Assembly: GCA_019637805.1 (NCBI GenBank)
Contig: JAHBVB010000002.1
Span: forward strand, 124,001-188,000
Reading direction: 5' to 3'
Length of the DNA stretch: 64,000 nucleotides
Source of the DNA: Anaerolineales bacterium
GTDB lineage: Bacteria; Chloroflexota; Anaerolineae; Anaerolineales; UBA11579
The notes under the pieces were generated by a model, which was given only the letters and a program-made list of their open reading frames with translations, was not told the origin of the DNA and did not search any database. The position numbers and the translations under genes were made by a program. Positions 8,103 through 16,747 of the stretch are shown piece after piece (within the stretch, counting starts at the first letter, position 1; every line of letters begins with the position of its first letter).

Positions 8103-9434
8103 ATGGCTTTGTCTCGAGAATCCCTTACCCAACAGTTCAGCGGCGAGATCGTTTTGCCGGAAGACAGCACTTATGCCGAGCTGACCTTTGCTTTTGGCGC
8201 GTCCAGCGCCCCGGCGGCGGTGCTGCTGCCCAAGGACACGGCGGAAGTGGCGGCGGCGTTGGCGCTGGTGCGCCAACTGGGCCTGCCGCTGGCGGTGCGC
8301 AGCGGCGGCCACAGCAATGCCGGGTTAAGCACCAACGTGGGCGGCCTGGTGATCAACTTGAGCCGCATGAATACGGTGGAGTTGATCGACACCGAGCAGG
8401 GCTTGGTGCGGGTAGGCGCCGGGGCGACCTGGGGCCAGGTGGCGGAGACGCTGCGCCCGCATCAGCTGGCGATCTCCTCCGGCGACACGCGCAGTGTGGG
8501 CGTAGGCGGTCTGACCCTGGGCGGCGGGATCGGCTGGATGGTGCGCAAGTACGGCCTGGCGCTGGACCAGCTCCAGGCCGTGGAGCTGGTGACGGCGGAT
8601 GGCCGCGTCTTGCGGGCCAGCCGCGCTGAGAACAGCGAACTGTTCTGGGCTTTGCGCGGGGCGGGCGGCAATTTTGGCATAGTGACCTCCTTTGAATTTG
8701 AGGCGCACCGCGTGGAAAAGGTGACCTATGCCACGATCATGTATCCGGTGGATGGCTTGGCGGGGCTGCTGAGCGCCTGGCGCCAGGCGGTGCGCGCCAG
8801 CCGCGAGGAGCTGAGCAGCTCATTTTCGCTGCTGCCGCCTTTTGGCGAGGGCGATGTGCCCAAGGCGATGGTGCTGGCCTGCTACGCCGGCGGCGGGGCG
8901 GAAGCCGAGGCGCAGCTGGCGCCCCTGCGCCAGCTGGCGACGCCGATGTTTGCGGACATCAAAGAGATCGACTACGCGGATGTGCTGGAAGAAGGCCAGC
9001 CTCCCGAAGGCATGCAGATCGTGGTCAAGAACATCTTCTACCCGGCCTTGACCGACGAAGTGATCGCGGCCATCACGGCGGCGCAAAGCCAGCCGGGCAT
9101 GCGCGTCTTCCAGCTGCGCCATCTGGGCGGCGCCTACGGCCGGGTGCCGGCCGAGGAAAGCGCTTTTGCCTTCCGCGACAGCGAGATCATGATGTTCGGG
9201 GCGCACTTCTTCCCTGGGGATGCCACGCCTGCGGATATCGAGGCCGGTTTGCAACCCTGGCGAGAGGTCTCGGCGCTGGGGCGCGGCAGCTACATCAACT
9301 TCCTTAGCACGGCGACGGCAGAGGATGTGGACTTGATCTACCCAGACGAAACGCGGCAGCGGCTGGCGCAGCTGAAGCGCACCTATGACCCGGACAACCT
9401 GTTCCGGGGCAATTACAACATTATTCCAAGTTAG
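8103..9434 (+). CDS. FAD-binding oxidoreductase, berberine-bridge-enzyme-like
   Basis: A 443-residue flavoprotein with an N-terminal PCMH-type FAD domain and a C-terminal BBE segment (LKRTYDPDNLFRGNYNI). RSGGHSN (about residues 67-73) carries the His that usually binds FAD covalently. Bicovalent family members have a Cys before the PTVGVGG stretch. Here the equivalent is DTRSVGVGG without Cys, so only a single histidyl link is expected. Relatives oxidise sugars, alkaloids or aromatic alcohols with O2, and the substrate here is unknown. The ATG at 8103 has GGAG 6 nt upstream, whereas a TTG 30 nt earlier in frame lacks support. Confidence 0.92.
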   Translation: MALSRESLTQQFSGEIVLPEDSTYAELTFAFGASSAPAAVLLPKDTAEVAAALALVRQLGLPLAVRSGGHSNAGLSTNVGGLVINLSRMNTVELIDTEQGLVRVGAGATWGQVAETLRPHQLAISSGDTRSVGVGGLTLGGGIGWMVRKYGLALDQLQAVELVTADGRVLRASRAENSELFWALRGAGGNFGIVTSFEFEAHRVEKVTYATIMYPVDGLAGLLSAWRQAVRASREELSSSFSLLPPFGEGDVPKAMVLACYAGGGAEAEAQLAPLRQLATPMFADIKEIDYADVLEEGQPPEGMQIVVKNIFYPALTDEVIAAITAAQSQPGMRVFQLRHLGGAYGRVPAEESAFAFRDSEIMMFGAHFFPGDATPADIEAGLQPWREVSALGRGSYINFLSTATAEDVDLIYPDETRQRLAQLKRTYDPDNLFRGNYNIIPS

Positions 9435-9446
9435 AAGAAGGAACCC

Positions 9447-10274
9447 ATGGCCGCGATCTTTTATGCGCTGTCCGCAGCGCTTTCTTGGGGTGTGGGCGAT
9501 TTTGCCAGTGGCCTGGCCGCCCGGCGGGTTGGCCCGGCTTACACGCTGCTGCTGTCGTTCTATGCTGGCATCGCTACGTTGGTGGTGCTGGGCCTGGCGA
9601 CCGGGGAGCCGCTGCCGTCCAGCCGCGACCTGTGGATTTCGGTGGCGGCCGGCGCAGTGGGCGTGGTGAGCTTCTTCGCTTTGCTGCACGGCTTCACCAC
9701 CGGGCGGATCAGTGTGGTCTCGGCAGTGTCTTCGATGCTGGCCGCCGGCGTGCCGGTGCTGTTCACGATGTTCACCGACAGCCTGCCCAGCTCGCTGCAA
9801 TTCTTCGGCTTTGGCTTGGCTCTGTTCAGCATTTGGCTTTTGTCCCGGCGGCATGAGAGCCACACTGGCCCCAGCGGTTTTGGCGTGGCCGTGCTGGCCG
9901 GTTTTGGTTTTGGGCTATTCTTCATTCTGGTGGGGCAATACGCACAGGGCTCGATCTTTTGGCCGCTGGTCAGCGGGCGGGTGGTGGGCATTGGCCTGCT
10001 GATCGCTTATTTCCTGATCAGCCGCCAGCCGCTGTCGCCGCCAGCCCCGCCGCTGGGGATGCTGGCGGCGGTCGGCGTGCTGGACGCGTTGGGCAACCTG
10101 TTCTTCGTCAGTTCGGTACAGTCCGGGCGGCTGGATATTGCCTCGGTGCTGGTGTCGCTGTACCCGGCGGTGACGGTGCTGCTGGCGCGTTTCGTGATCC
10201 AGGAGCACCTCAGCCGGCTGCAGGTGCTGGGCATTCTGCTGGCGATGACGGCGACGGTGCTGGTGAGCTTATAG
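9447..10274 (+). CDS. EamA/DMT-family transporter
   Basis: A 275-residue integral membrane protein with about ten predicted helices arranged as two EamA repeats (residues 1-135 and 145-275). It belongs to the drug/metabolite transporter superfamily, exporting or importing small metabolites across the cytoplasmic membrane. The ATG follows GAAGGA at good spacing, 12 nt after the flavoenzyme stop, so the pair may be co-transcribed. The substrate cannot be inferred. Confidence 0.9.
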   Translation: MAAIFYALSAALSWGVGDFASGLAARRVGPAYTLLLSFYAGIATLVVLGLATGEPLPSSRDLWISVAAGAVGVVSFFALLHGFTTGRISVVSAVSSMLAAGVPVLFTMFTDSLPSSLQFFGFGLALFSIWLLSRRHESHTGPSGFGVAVLAGFGFGLFFILVGQYAQGSIFWPLVSGRVVGIGLLIAYFLISRQPLSPPAPPLGMLAAVGVLDALGNLFFVSSVQSGRLDIASVLVSLYPAVTVLLARFVIQEHLSRLQVLGILLAMTATVLVSL

Positions 10275-10351
10275 GCTTATCAATGCGAAGTATTCTGCAT
10301 AGAGCCTAAGAACCTGCCATCGGTAAGCCTGGCTTATAGCAAGCGTAAGGA

Positions 10352-10380
10352 TAGCCCTTCGCTCACGCTCAGGGCGACAC
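10352..10380. repeat. Partial copy of the CCCTTCG...CTCAGGG-GACAC repeat
   Basis: This short copy contains AGCCCTTCG and CTCAGGGCGACAC, the two outer arms shared with the repeats at 16687, 17099 and 17226, but it lacks the central stem. It lies between the convergent EamA and ung genes. Confidence 0.6.
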
Positions 10381-10385
10381 AAAAT

Positions 10386-11051
10386 TTACCACTGCACCGG
10401 CTCGATGCTGTAGTTCTGCAAATACTCGTTGGTTTTGGAGAATGGCTTACTGCCGAAGAAGCCGTTGTGCGCCGAGAGCGGCGAGGGGTGGGCTGACTCG
10501 ATGACCAGATGCTTCATGCGGTCAATGAAGGCGCCTTTGCGGCGGGCGTAAGCGCCCCATAGGATGAAGACCAGGTTCTGGCGCTCGCGGGAGAGCACGC
10601 GCAGGGCGGCGTCGGTGAACTCTTCCCAACCCTTGCCCTGGTGCGAGCCGGCCGCGCCGCGGCGTACGGTCAGGGTGGCATTCAGCAGCAGTACGCCCTG
10701 CTGGGCCCAGCGCTCCAGGTTGCCGCTGGCGGGCGGCTGGACGCCCAAGTCATCTTTGAGTTCCTTATAGATATTGATCAGGGAAGGCGGCAGCGCCACG
10801 CCGTCGTTGACCGAGAAGCACAGCCCGTTGGCCTGCCCGGGGCCGTGGTAGGGGTCCTGGCCGAGGATGACAACCTTGACCTGCTCGAAGGGGCAGCTGT
10901 CGAAGGCGTTGAAGATCTTGCCGCCAGGCGGGTAGATGGTGAACTGTTTGTACTCGTTGCGCACGAACTCAGCCAGCTGCTGGAAGTAAGGCTGCTCGAA
11001 TTCGGCGGCCAGCCTTGCTTTCCAACTGGCTTCAATGCGGACATCAGCCAT
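10386..11051 (-). CDS. ung: Uracil-DNA glycosylase, family 1
   Basis: A 221-residue enzyme that excises uracil from DNA, the first step of base excision repair. Both family-1 motifs are intact: GQDPYHGPGQANGLCFSV, with the catalytic Asp and the Tyr that excludes thymine, and HPSPLSAHNGFFG. The C-terminal length is typical. The start is the ATG at 11051. It has no Shine-Dalgarno sequence, but a TAGAAT hexamer ends 7 nt upstream, suggesting a leaderless mRNA. A second, iron-sulfur-type uracil glycosylase is encoded at 50368. Confidence 0.97.
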   Translation of the reverse strand: MADVRIEASWKARLAAEFEQPYFQQLAEFVRNEYKQFTIYPPGGKIFNAFDSCPFEQVKVVILGQDPYHGPGQANGLCFSVNDGVALPPSLINIYKELKDDLGVQPPASGNLERWAQQGVLLLNATLTVRRGAAGSHQGKGWEEFTDAALRVLSRERQNLVFILWGAYARRKGAFIDRMKHLVIESAHPSPLSAHNGFFGSKPFSKTNEYLQNYSIEPVQW

Positions 11052-11058
11052 GATCCAA

Positions 11059-11064
11059 ATTCTA
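11059..11064 (-). promoter_or_regulatory. -10 element of probable leaderless ung mRNA
   Basis: TAGAAT on the minus strand ends 7 nt before the ung ATG, and no ribosome-binding site lies between. On the opposite strand TATACT (11091-11096) is a possible -10 for the divergent acyl-CoA dehydrogenase gene. Confidence 0.6.
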
Positions 11065-11132
11065 CTCGCAAAGCCGCAGGCATCCTTCGGTATACTCAAG
11101 TTATTCCCCCAAATCATGAGGTTGGATGTTCC

Positions 11133-12275
11133 ATGAATTTTGATCTGAGCGAAGAGCAAATCCTGTGGCGTGACGCCGTGCACGACTTTGTGGCCAAAGA
11201 GGTGCAGCCCAAGGCCAGAGAGGTGGACGAGCGCAGCGAATTCAACTGGGATGCGGCGCGCAAGATGGGGCCGCTGGGCCTGCTCGGCCTGAATGTGCCG
11301 GAGGAGTATGGCGGCAGCGGCATGGACGCGCTGAGCGCGGCGCTGGCCGTCGAACAGCTGGGCTGGGGCTGCGGCAGCACGGCGCTGGCCATCGCTGCCC
11401 ACAACGGCCTGGGCTGCGCGCCGATCGCCAACTACGGTTCCGCCGAGCTCAAGCAGCGCTTTCTGCCAAAAGCCGCAACCGGTGAAGGCCGGTTAGCCGC
11501 GTTAGCGCTGACCGAGCCGGGCGCCGGATCCGACCTGAAGGGCGGCGTGCAAACCCGGGCCGAACTGCAGGGTGACGAGTGGGTGATCAACGGCAGCAAG
11601 ATGTGGTGCACCAACGCTTCGATCGCCGATTTTATCGTGACACTGGTGCGCAGCGAGCCCGAAGCGCTGAGCCTGATCGTGGTACCGACGGATGCGCCTG
11701 GCCTGTCCATCGGCCCGGCGGAGAAGAAGATGGGCCTGCACGGCTCGCCGACCCACGCGGTCAGCTACCAGGACGTGCGCGTGCCGGCCGCCAACCTGGT
11801 GGGCGAGCGCGGCAAGGGTTTGGCCTATACACTGGCCACGCTGGACGGCGGGCGCATCGGCATTGGGGCGCTGTCGCTGGGCCTGGCCCAGGCCGCGCTG
11901 GACGAGGCGCTGAAGTACGCCCAGGAGCGCCATACCTTTGGCCAGCCGATCGCCCAGCACCAAGCCGTGCAGTGGATGCTGGCCGACGCCGAGACGCAGC
12001 TGCAGGCCGCCCGCCTGCTGGTATACAAGGCGGCCTGGACCAAACAGCAGGGCCGGCCCTTCAGCCAGCTGGCAGCCATGGCCAAGCTGTTCGCCACCGA
12101 GGCCGCCGAGAAGATCTGCCGGGACGCCATCCAGATCCACGGTGGTTACGGCTATTCGAGTGAGTATGCGGTGGAGCGCATTTACCGCGATGCGCGGCTG
12201 ATGACGATTGGCGAAGGCACCAGCGAGATCCAGCGGCTGGTGATCGCCCGCCACCTGCTGGCGGGCAGTAATTAG
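11133..12275 (+). CDS. Acyl-CoA dehydrogenase
   Basis: A 380-residue FAD-dependent enzyme that introduces the 2,3-double bond into acyl-CoA, passing electrons to Etf. Seen: [13 protein letters not shown] (flavin binding), WVINGSKMWCTNAS, RHTFGQPIAQHQAVQW, HGGYGYSSEYAVERIYRDAR and GEGTSEIQRLVIARHLL. The Glu of the EGTSEI segment is in the place of the catalytic base of short/medium-chain enzymes. The start is the ATG at 11133 after GAGG. The electron acceptor EtfAB is encoded at 40505-42324. It is monocistronic and faces the CPBP gene tail-to-tail. Confidence 0.95.
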   Translation: MNFDLSEEQILWRDAVHDFVAKEVQPKAREVDERSEFNWDAARKMGPLGLLGLNVPEEYGGSGMDALSAALAVEQLGWGCGSTALAIAAHNGLGCAPIANYGSAELKQRFLPKAATGEGRLAALALTEPGAGSDLKGGVQTRAELQGDEWVINGSKMWCTNASIADFIVTLVRSEPEALSLIVVPTDAPGLSIGPAEKKMGLHGSPTHAVSYQDVRVPAANLVGERGKGLAYTLATLDGGRIGIGALSLGLAQAALDEALKYAQERHTFGQPIAQHQAVQWMLADAETQLQAARLLVYKAAWTKQQGRPFSQLAAMAKLFATEAAEKICRDAIQIHGGYGYSSEYAVERIYRDARLMTIGEGTSEIQRLVIARHLLAGSN

Positions 12276-12290
12276 CTGCTGACCGCCGGC

Positions 12291-12917
12291 TTAGTTGGCG
12301 GAGGCCATCGCTGCTGCGAACATGATGAAGGTGGCGATGAACCAGTGGATCAGGAACGGATAGACGAATGAGCGCGTGCGCCAGGCGATCAGCCCGAACA
12401 TGAAGCCGCCGAAGATGGTGGAATAGGTTTCCAGGGCCGGTTTGCTGACGTGCGCCAGGGCGAAGGGCACGGCGTGCAGCCACAGGGCGTGCGCGCCGAA
12501 GACGCGGGCGTAGCCGAAGAGCAGCAGGCCGCGGAAGAAGAATTCCCAGCCAATCAGATCGAGAAGGGTCAGGATGGGCGTCTGCACGCCCCAATGGCGG
12601 GCATAGTAGTGCTGCAAACTGGCGTCGGTTTGGCCTAAATACCAGAGCAGCGGGGCGGCCAGGCCCACCACCAGGGCGGTCAGCGCCAGGCCGGCTTTCC
12701 AGTCGCCCAACTGGAAGCCGAATTCCCGAGGGTGTTTGCGGAAGCCGAAAATGATGACCAGCAGCGGCACGAAGAGGTAGAGCCCGACGCGGTCGATTTC
12801 CTTGAGCGGCGTGAGCCGTTCGTAGTAATCCACCAGCAGCAGCAGCGTGCTGAGGATGGTGATGGCCACCACCTCGCGGTCGAAATGCAGGTTCTCGAAT
12901 TTGAAGAGATGGCGCAT
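12291..12917 (-). CDS. CPBP-family intramembrane protease-like protein
   Basis: A 208-residue membrane protein with about six or seven helices and the CPBP (Abi) motifs: WEFFFRGLLLFG (motif 1), FALAHV (motif 2) and HWFIATFIM (motif 3). Family members are metal-dependent intramembrane glutamic proteases or scaffolds. Motif 1 usually has two adjacent Glu (EExxxR). Here the first is Trp, leaving one Glu plus the Arg. The ATG at 12917 shares one base with the stop of the upstream GT39-like gene (TAATG), so it is the last gene of the gatB operon. Confidence 0.88.
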   Translation of the reverse strand: MRHLFKFENLHFDREVVAITILSTLLLLVDYYERLTPLKEIDRVGLYLFVPLLVIIFGFRKHPREFGFQLGDWKAGLALTALVVGLAAPLLWYLGQTDASLQHYYARHWGVQTPILTLLDLIGWEFFFRGLLLFGYARVFGAHALWLHAVPFALAHVSKPALETYSTIFGGFMFGLIAWRTRSFVYPFLIHWFIATFIMFAAAMASAN

Positions 12918-14356
12918 TAGTAGGAAAATCCTGCCCGGTTGCCTTCGGGCCCAAACAGTATCGTCAATTTCTCCCAATCGCGCCAGATCTCGCCGCCCCA
13001 GTTGAGCCACAGCAGCGCCAGCAGCAGAGCCGCCAGACCCAGCCGCCAGCGCTGGGCGCGGGCCGCGGCGGTCAGTTCGGCCCGGCGGGTCCAGGTGTCG
13101 CCGGCCAGGGCGGCGATGCCGGGCAGCAGGGCCATATGGAAGCGGTCCTCGGCGATCAGGATCAGGTGCGGCAGGGTGTAGCCGGCGATGAGCAGGTAGA
13201 GCAAAACGCGCTGGCGGGAGATGTGCGCCAAACGCCCTGCGAAGGGCAGCCCGGCGGCGGCCAGGCTGGTCAGCAGCGGGAAAGGCAGAGTGAACACGGC
13301 GAAGAGCGCCGCCAGCGGCAGGCTGGGGATGTGGCCGAAGAAATCGTTGCCGTAGAAATAGGTCAGGGCGCGGCGCTCCAGGCTGAAGAAGAAGCCCAGC
13401 TTGTCGGCCGCCAGGCGCAGAGCGCGGCCGGGGTCCTGGCGGATGAACTCCAACCCGGCCTGGGTGCCCAGGTCATTGCGCAGGCTGTCGTCCAGGTAGG
13501 GCACCAGCTCCAGCGAGATGCCGAACTGGAAAGTGCCGTTGCCCTGGGGGTGGAAGCCCATGTGCAGGTTGTAGCCCATCGAATTCTCGACGAAGGTCGG
13601 CTTGCCGTGCAGCAGGCTGTTGCGCAGGCTCCAGGGGACGACGAAGACCAGCACGGCCAGCAGGAAATAGAGCGCCGCCGAACGCCGCGGGGCGTAGAAC
13701 CACAGCCAGAGCACCGCCAGGCCGACGAAACCGAAGATGACCGAGCGGGTCAGCGTGGCCAGGCCGAAGAGTGCCCCGGCCAGCAGGTAGTCACGGGCGC
13801 GGTCATGTTCCACGGCGGCCAGGGTCGCCAGCAGGCCGGCGGCCACCAGCGGGATGAAGAGATTCTCGGTGGCCAGCGCCAGCGGGTAGAGCAGCAGCAT
13901 GGGGTAGACGGCCAGCGCGCCGCCGGCGAAGCGGGCGGCCTGCTGATTGCCCGGGAACAACCGCTGGGTCAGCCAATAGGTCAGCGGGGCCAGGCTGGCG
14001 CCGAGCACGGCCTGCGCCAACCGGGCGGCCAGCAGGCGCCACTGCAGGCCGCTGATGGCGTAAATGGCGGCCAGCAGGGCCGGGTAGCCCGGGGCGCGGA
14101 ACGAAGTCAGCACGCCGCGCGGGTCGTAGTCGCCGATGAAGTCGATGGCGATGAATTGGCGGATCAGGTCAATGTCTTCCTGCCCGTACCAGCGGAAGCC
14201 CTGGCCGGCGGCCAGGCTGCGGGCCAGCATGTCGTATTGGAACATGTCGTCCAGCCCGATGGGCAGGTGCACGGCGAGAAGCACCGGCAGCAGGCGCAGC
14301 AGCAGCGCCAGGCCGAACAGGCGCAGGGGCAAGGGCAGGGAGCGGAGTTTATTCAC
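12917..14356 (-). CDS. GT39/ArnT-like membrane glycosyltransferase
   Basis: A 479-residue protein with about 11-13 transmembrane helices and the PMT_2/GT39 layout. An acidic pair lies in the first periplasmic loop (LPIGLDDMFQYDMLARSL), followed by the hallmark FRAPGYPALLAAIYAI. Such enzymes transfer a sugar from a polyprenyl-phosphate donor to a lipid, protein or glycan outside the cytoplasmic membrane. I choose GTG 14356, which overlaps the upstream DCC gene by 8 nt. The longer in-frame extension is compositionally wrong for a protein start. The acceptor is unknown. Confidence 0.88.
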   Translation of the reverse strand: MNKLRSLPLPLRLFGLALLLRLLPVLLAVHLPIGLDDMFQYDMLARSLAAGQGFRWYGQEDIDLIRQFIAIDFIGDYDPRGVLTSFRAPGYPALLAAIYAISGLQWRLLAARLAQAVLGASLAPLTYWLTQRLFPGNQQAARFAGGALAVYPMLLLYPLALATENLFIPLVAAGLLATLAAVEHDRARDYLLAGALFGLATLTRSVIFGFVGLAVLWLWFYAPRRSAALYFLLAVLVFVVPWSLRNSLLHGKPTFVENSMGYNLHMGFHPQGNGTFQFGISLELVPYLDDSLRNDLGTQAGLEFIRQDPGRALRLAADKLGFFFSLERRALTYFYGNDFFGHIPSLPLAALFAVFTLPFPLLTSLAAAGLPFAGRLAHISRQRVLLYLLIAGYTLPHLILIAEDRFHMALLPGIAALAGDTWTRRAELTAAARAQRWRLGLAALLLALLWLNWGGEIWRDWEKLTILFGPEGNRAGFSY

Positions 14357-14705
14357 GCGGCAGGCGCCCGAACCAGCGATAGCGGTTGTGGGCGATGAGA
14401 TTGTAAACCGGGTCGCGCAGGAAGGGCGGGATGAGAATGAAGGCGTACAACAGCGGCCAGGGGAAGCGCAACTGGCGTAAGGCGCGCAGGGCGGCCGCCG
14501 AGCGCAGATAGGCGCGCCCATCCTCCAGCAGCACTACCGTGCTGGTGGAGAGGTCCGCCAGGCCGGCGGCGGCCAGCAGCTGCTGGCCGCGCGGCGACTG
14601 CTGGGCGACGTACTGCAGTGCGCCGGGCTTCTGGCGGGCTTGCAGGAACTCGACCACGCCGTTGCACAGCACGCAGTAGCCGTCGTAAAGGATGGTGGGT
14701 TTCAT
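14349..14705 (-). CDS. DCC-family (DUF393) thiol-disulfide oxidoreductase-like protein
   Basis: A 118-residue protein with the DUF393 signature ILYDGYCVLCNGVVEF at residues 4-19, giving a CxxC pair in a thioredoxin-like context. The usual C-terminal YNLIAHNRYRWFG block is also present. Length is typical. The family is of uncertain biochemical role. It overlaps the GNAT gene by 4 nt upstream and the GT39-like gene by 8 nt downstream, so its translation is coupled to both. Confidence 0.92.
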   Translation of the reverse strand: MKPTILYDGYCVLCNGVVEFLQARQKPGALQYVAQQSPRGQQLLAAAGLADLSTSTVVLLEDGRAYLRSAAALRALRQLRFPWPLLYAFILIPPFLRDPVYNLIAHNRYRWFGRLPRE

Positions 14706-15172
14706 GCGGGGCGCCACATCACCAGCAGCTGCTCGTCTGCCTTCTTCAGCGAGAGTACCACGCCGGCCAGCTTGCTGACCCGGCGAAAGTAGGTCGGCAT
14801 GTCCGGCGCGGCCACGGGCTGGAAACCGAATTTGGCATACAGCGGACCCAGGCGCGACTGGCACATTAGGTACAGCTCGCCGTGGTTCCCCGCCAGCAGA
14901 GCTTCAAGCAGGGCGCGGGCCAGGCCGCGCCCCTGCCAGGCGGGGGCGACGGCCAGCGAGGCCAGCTCGCGGCTGCCGTCGGCGTGCGGTTTGATCTGGA
15001 TACAGCCGATGAGCTCATCTTCCGCTGAGAGGGCCACCAGGAAACGCTCCCAGGCGAGGCCGGTGGGGTTGATGCCGGCGGCGCGCACCAGCTGCCGGAT
15101 GGCGGCCGCGTGCGCTTCTTGTGCCGGAACAATGCGGAAATGGGGCGGGGTGGGCTGTGGTGCGGCGCTCAT
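14702..15172 (-). CDS. GNAT-family N-acetyltransferase
   Basis: A 156-residue acetyltransferase. The acetyl-CoA-binding motif is LAVAPAWQGRGLARALLEAL (about residues 73-92), followed by LYAKFGFQPV, the usual GNAT motif B ending. The substrate is unknown. It starts inside the gatB stop (ATGA overlap) and ends inside the DCC gene start, so it sits second in the gatB operon. Confidence 0.9.
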   Translation of the reverse strand: MSAAPQPTPPHFRIVPAQEAHAAAIRQLVRAAGINPTGLAWERFLVALSAEDELIGCIQIKPHADGSRELASLAVAPAWQGRGLARALLEALLAGNHGELYLMCQSRLGPLYAKFGFQPVAAPDMPTYFRRVSKLAGVVLSLKKADEQLLVMWRPA

Positions 15173-16605
15173 CCGTCCAGCAGGGCGCGCAGGATGGCTT
15201 GCACCGCCTTGGGGTCGGCTTTGCCGCCGGTGCGCGCCATGACCTGGCCGACGAACCAGCCGATCAGGGCTTGCTTGCCGCTGCGGTAGCTGGCTACGTT
15301 GTCCGGGTTGGCGGCCACGATCTCTTCGGCCAGGGCGCGCAGTTGGCCTTCATCGCTGACCTGGCCCAGGCCCTCCGCTTCCACGATGGCGGCCGGAGCT
15401 TCTCCGCTGGCCTGCACTTTGGCCAGCAAGGCCTTGCCGGTAGGCGTGTTGACCGTGCCGGCGTCCATTAGCTTGAGGATCTCCGCCAGGTACTGCGGGG
15501 TCAGCTTGAGCTCGGCGGCACTCAGTCCGCTTTCGTTGAGCATGGCCAGGATGTCGTTCATCAGCCAGTTGGAGACGCGTTTGGGGTCGCCGGCATAGCT
15601 GGCCACGGCCGTCTCGTAATAGTCGGAGAGGGCGCGCTCGCCGCTGAGGATGTCGGCGTCGTATTCGGGCAGGCCGTATTGCTGCACAAAGCGCGCCCGG
15701 CGGGCCAGGGGCAGCTCGGGCAGGCCGGCGTGCACGGCGGCGCGCCAGGCTTCGTCCAGCACCACCGGCAGCAGGTCAGGCTCACGGAAGTAGCGGTAGT
15801 CGGCTTCGGTTTCCTTGCTGCGCATCTTGCTCAGCGTGCCGCTGTTCTCGTCCCAGCCCAGCGTCCAAGGTTGAATGGTCTCGCCGTTCTCCACGGCGCG
15901 GATCTGGCGCTCGATCTCGACCTCAATGGCCGAGCGCAGCGAGTCGATCGAGTTGACGTTCTTGATCTCGGTCTTGGTGAACAGCTCAGTGCTGCCGGCC
16001 GGCCGGATGGAGACGTTGCCGTCGGCGCGCAAGTGGCCTTTTTCCATGTCGGCTTCGGAGATGCCCAGCCAGCGCAGCAGCTGGCGCAGGCGGATCAGGT
16101 ACTGGGCCGCCTCCTCGGCGGAGCGCAGGTCCGGCCCGGTGACCATCTCGACCAGCGGCACGCCGCAGCGGTTGAAGTCGATCAGGCGGCTGCCGTCGGC
16201 GCGGTGCACGGTTTTGCCGGCGTCCTCCTCGATGTGCAGCTTGTGGATGCCAATGCGGCGCACGCCGTCGGCGGTGGGCAGGTCCATGCCGCCGCCCAGC
16301 GCTAAAGGCTGGTCGAACTGCGAGATCTGGTAGCCCTTGGGCAGGTCCGGGTAGAAATAGTTCTTGCGGTCAAAGAATGACAGCGGATTGATCTCGGCGC
16401 CCATGGCGGCCGCCAGCACGGCAGCTTTTTCCACTACGCCCCAGTTGAGCACGGGCAGCACGCCGGGCAGGCCGGAGCATACCGGGCAAATGTTGGTGTT
16501 GGGCGCATCGCCCCAGGAGTCGGCCTTGCAGGCGCAAAAGATCTTGCTGGCGGTGTTGAGTTGGATGTGGGTTTCCAGACCAATGACGGCTTCGTAGGCA
16601 GGCAT
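15169..16605 (-). CDS. gatB: Asp-tRNA(Asn)/Glu-tRNA(Gln) amidotransferase subunit B
   Basis: A 478-residue GatB, the kinase-like subunit of the enzyme that converts mischarged Glu-tRNA(Gln) and Asp-tRNA(Asn) to the amide forms. It begins YEAVIGLETHIQL, has the conserved CPVCSGLPGVLPVLN, YFYPDLPKGYQISQFD and HIEEDAGK blocks, and ends in a YqeY/tail domain. Start ATG 16605 was chosen because conserved sequence begins there; upstream residues are non-homologous. A TAAAAT hexamer ends 7 nt before the ATG. It leads a five-gene operon. A free-standing YqeY relative of its tail domain lies at 45770. Confidence 0.97.
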   Translation of the reverse strand: MPAYEAVIGLETHIQLNTASKIFCACKADSWGDAPNTNICPVCSGLPGVLPVLNWGVVEKAAVLAAAMGAEINPLSFFDRKNYFYPDLPKGYQISQFDQPLALGGGMDLPTADGVRRIGIHKLHIEEDAGKTVHRADGSRLIDFNRCGVPLVEMVTGPDLRSAEEAAQYLIRLRQLLRWLGISEADMEKGHLRADGNVSIRPAGSTELFTKTEIKNVNSIDSLRSAIEVEIERQIRAVENGETIQPWTLGWDENSGTLSKMRSKETEADYRYFREPDLLPVVLDEAWRAAVHAGLPELPLARRARFVQQYGLPEYDADILSGERALSDYYETAVASYAGDPKRVSNWLMNDILAMLNESGLSAAELKLTPQYLAEILKLMDAGTVNTPTGKALLAKVQASGEAPAAIVEAEGLGQVSDEGQLRALAEEIVAANPDNVASYRSGKQALIGWFVGQVMARTGGKADPKAVQAILRALLDG

Positions 16606-16612
16606 GCAGGGG

Positions 16613-16618
16613 ATTTTA
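16613..16618 (-). promoter_or_regulatory. -10 element of probable leaderless gatB mRNA
   Basis: TAAAAT on the minus strand ends 7 nt before the gatB ATG, and no Shine-Dalgarno sequence is present between them. Confidence 0.55.
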
Positions 16619-16686
16619 CCAGTGGGTTGGCAGGTAGACGTGTGATCCTGAGCTGGCAGCTTGAGCGCCAAAGTCGCCCCGCACCT

Positions 16687-16729
16687 GTGTCACCCTGAGC
16701 AGGCAGCATAGCTGCCGGGCGAAGGGTAA
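16687..16729 (-). repeat. 43-bp palindromic repeat, left copy flanking GIY-YIG gene
   Basis: Read on the minus strand this is TTACCCTTCG - hairpin GGCAGC/GCTGCC - CTCAGGGTGACAC. It matches the copy at 17099-17141 in opposite orientation at 36 of 43 positions. It ends 18 nt beyond the GIY-YIG stop codon. Confidence 0.8.
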
Positions 16730-16747
16730 TTCTGGTGCGGAGTTGAT

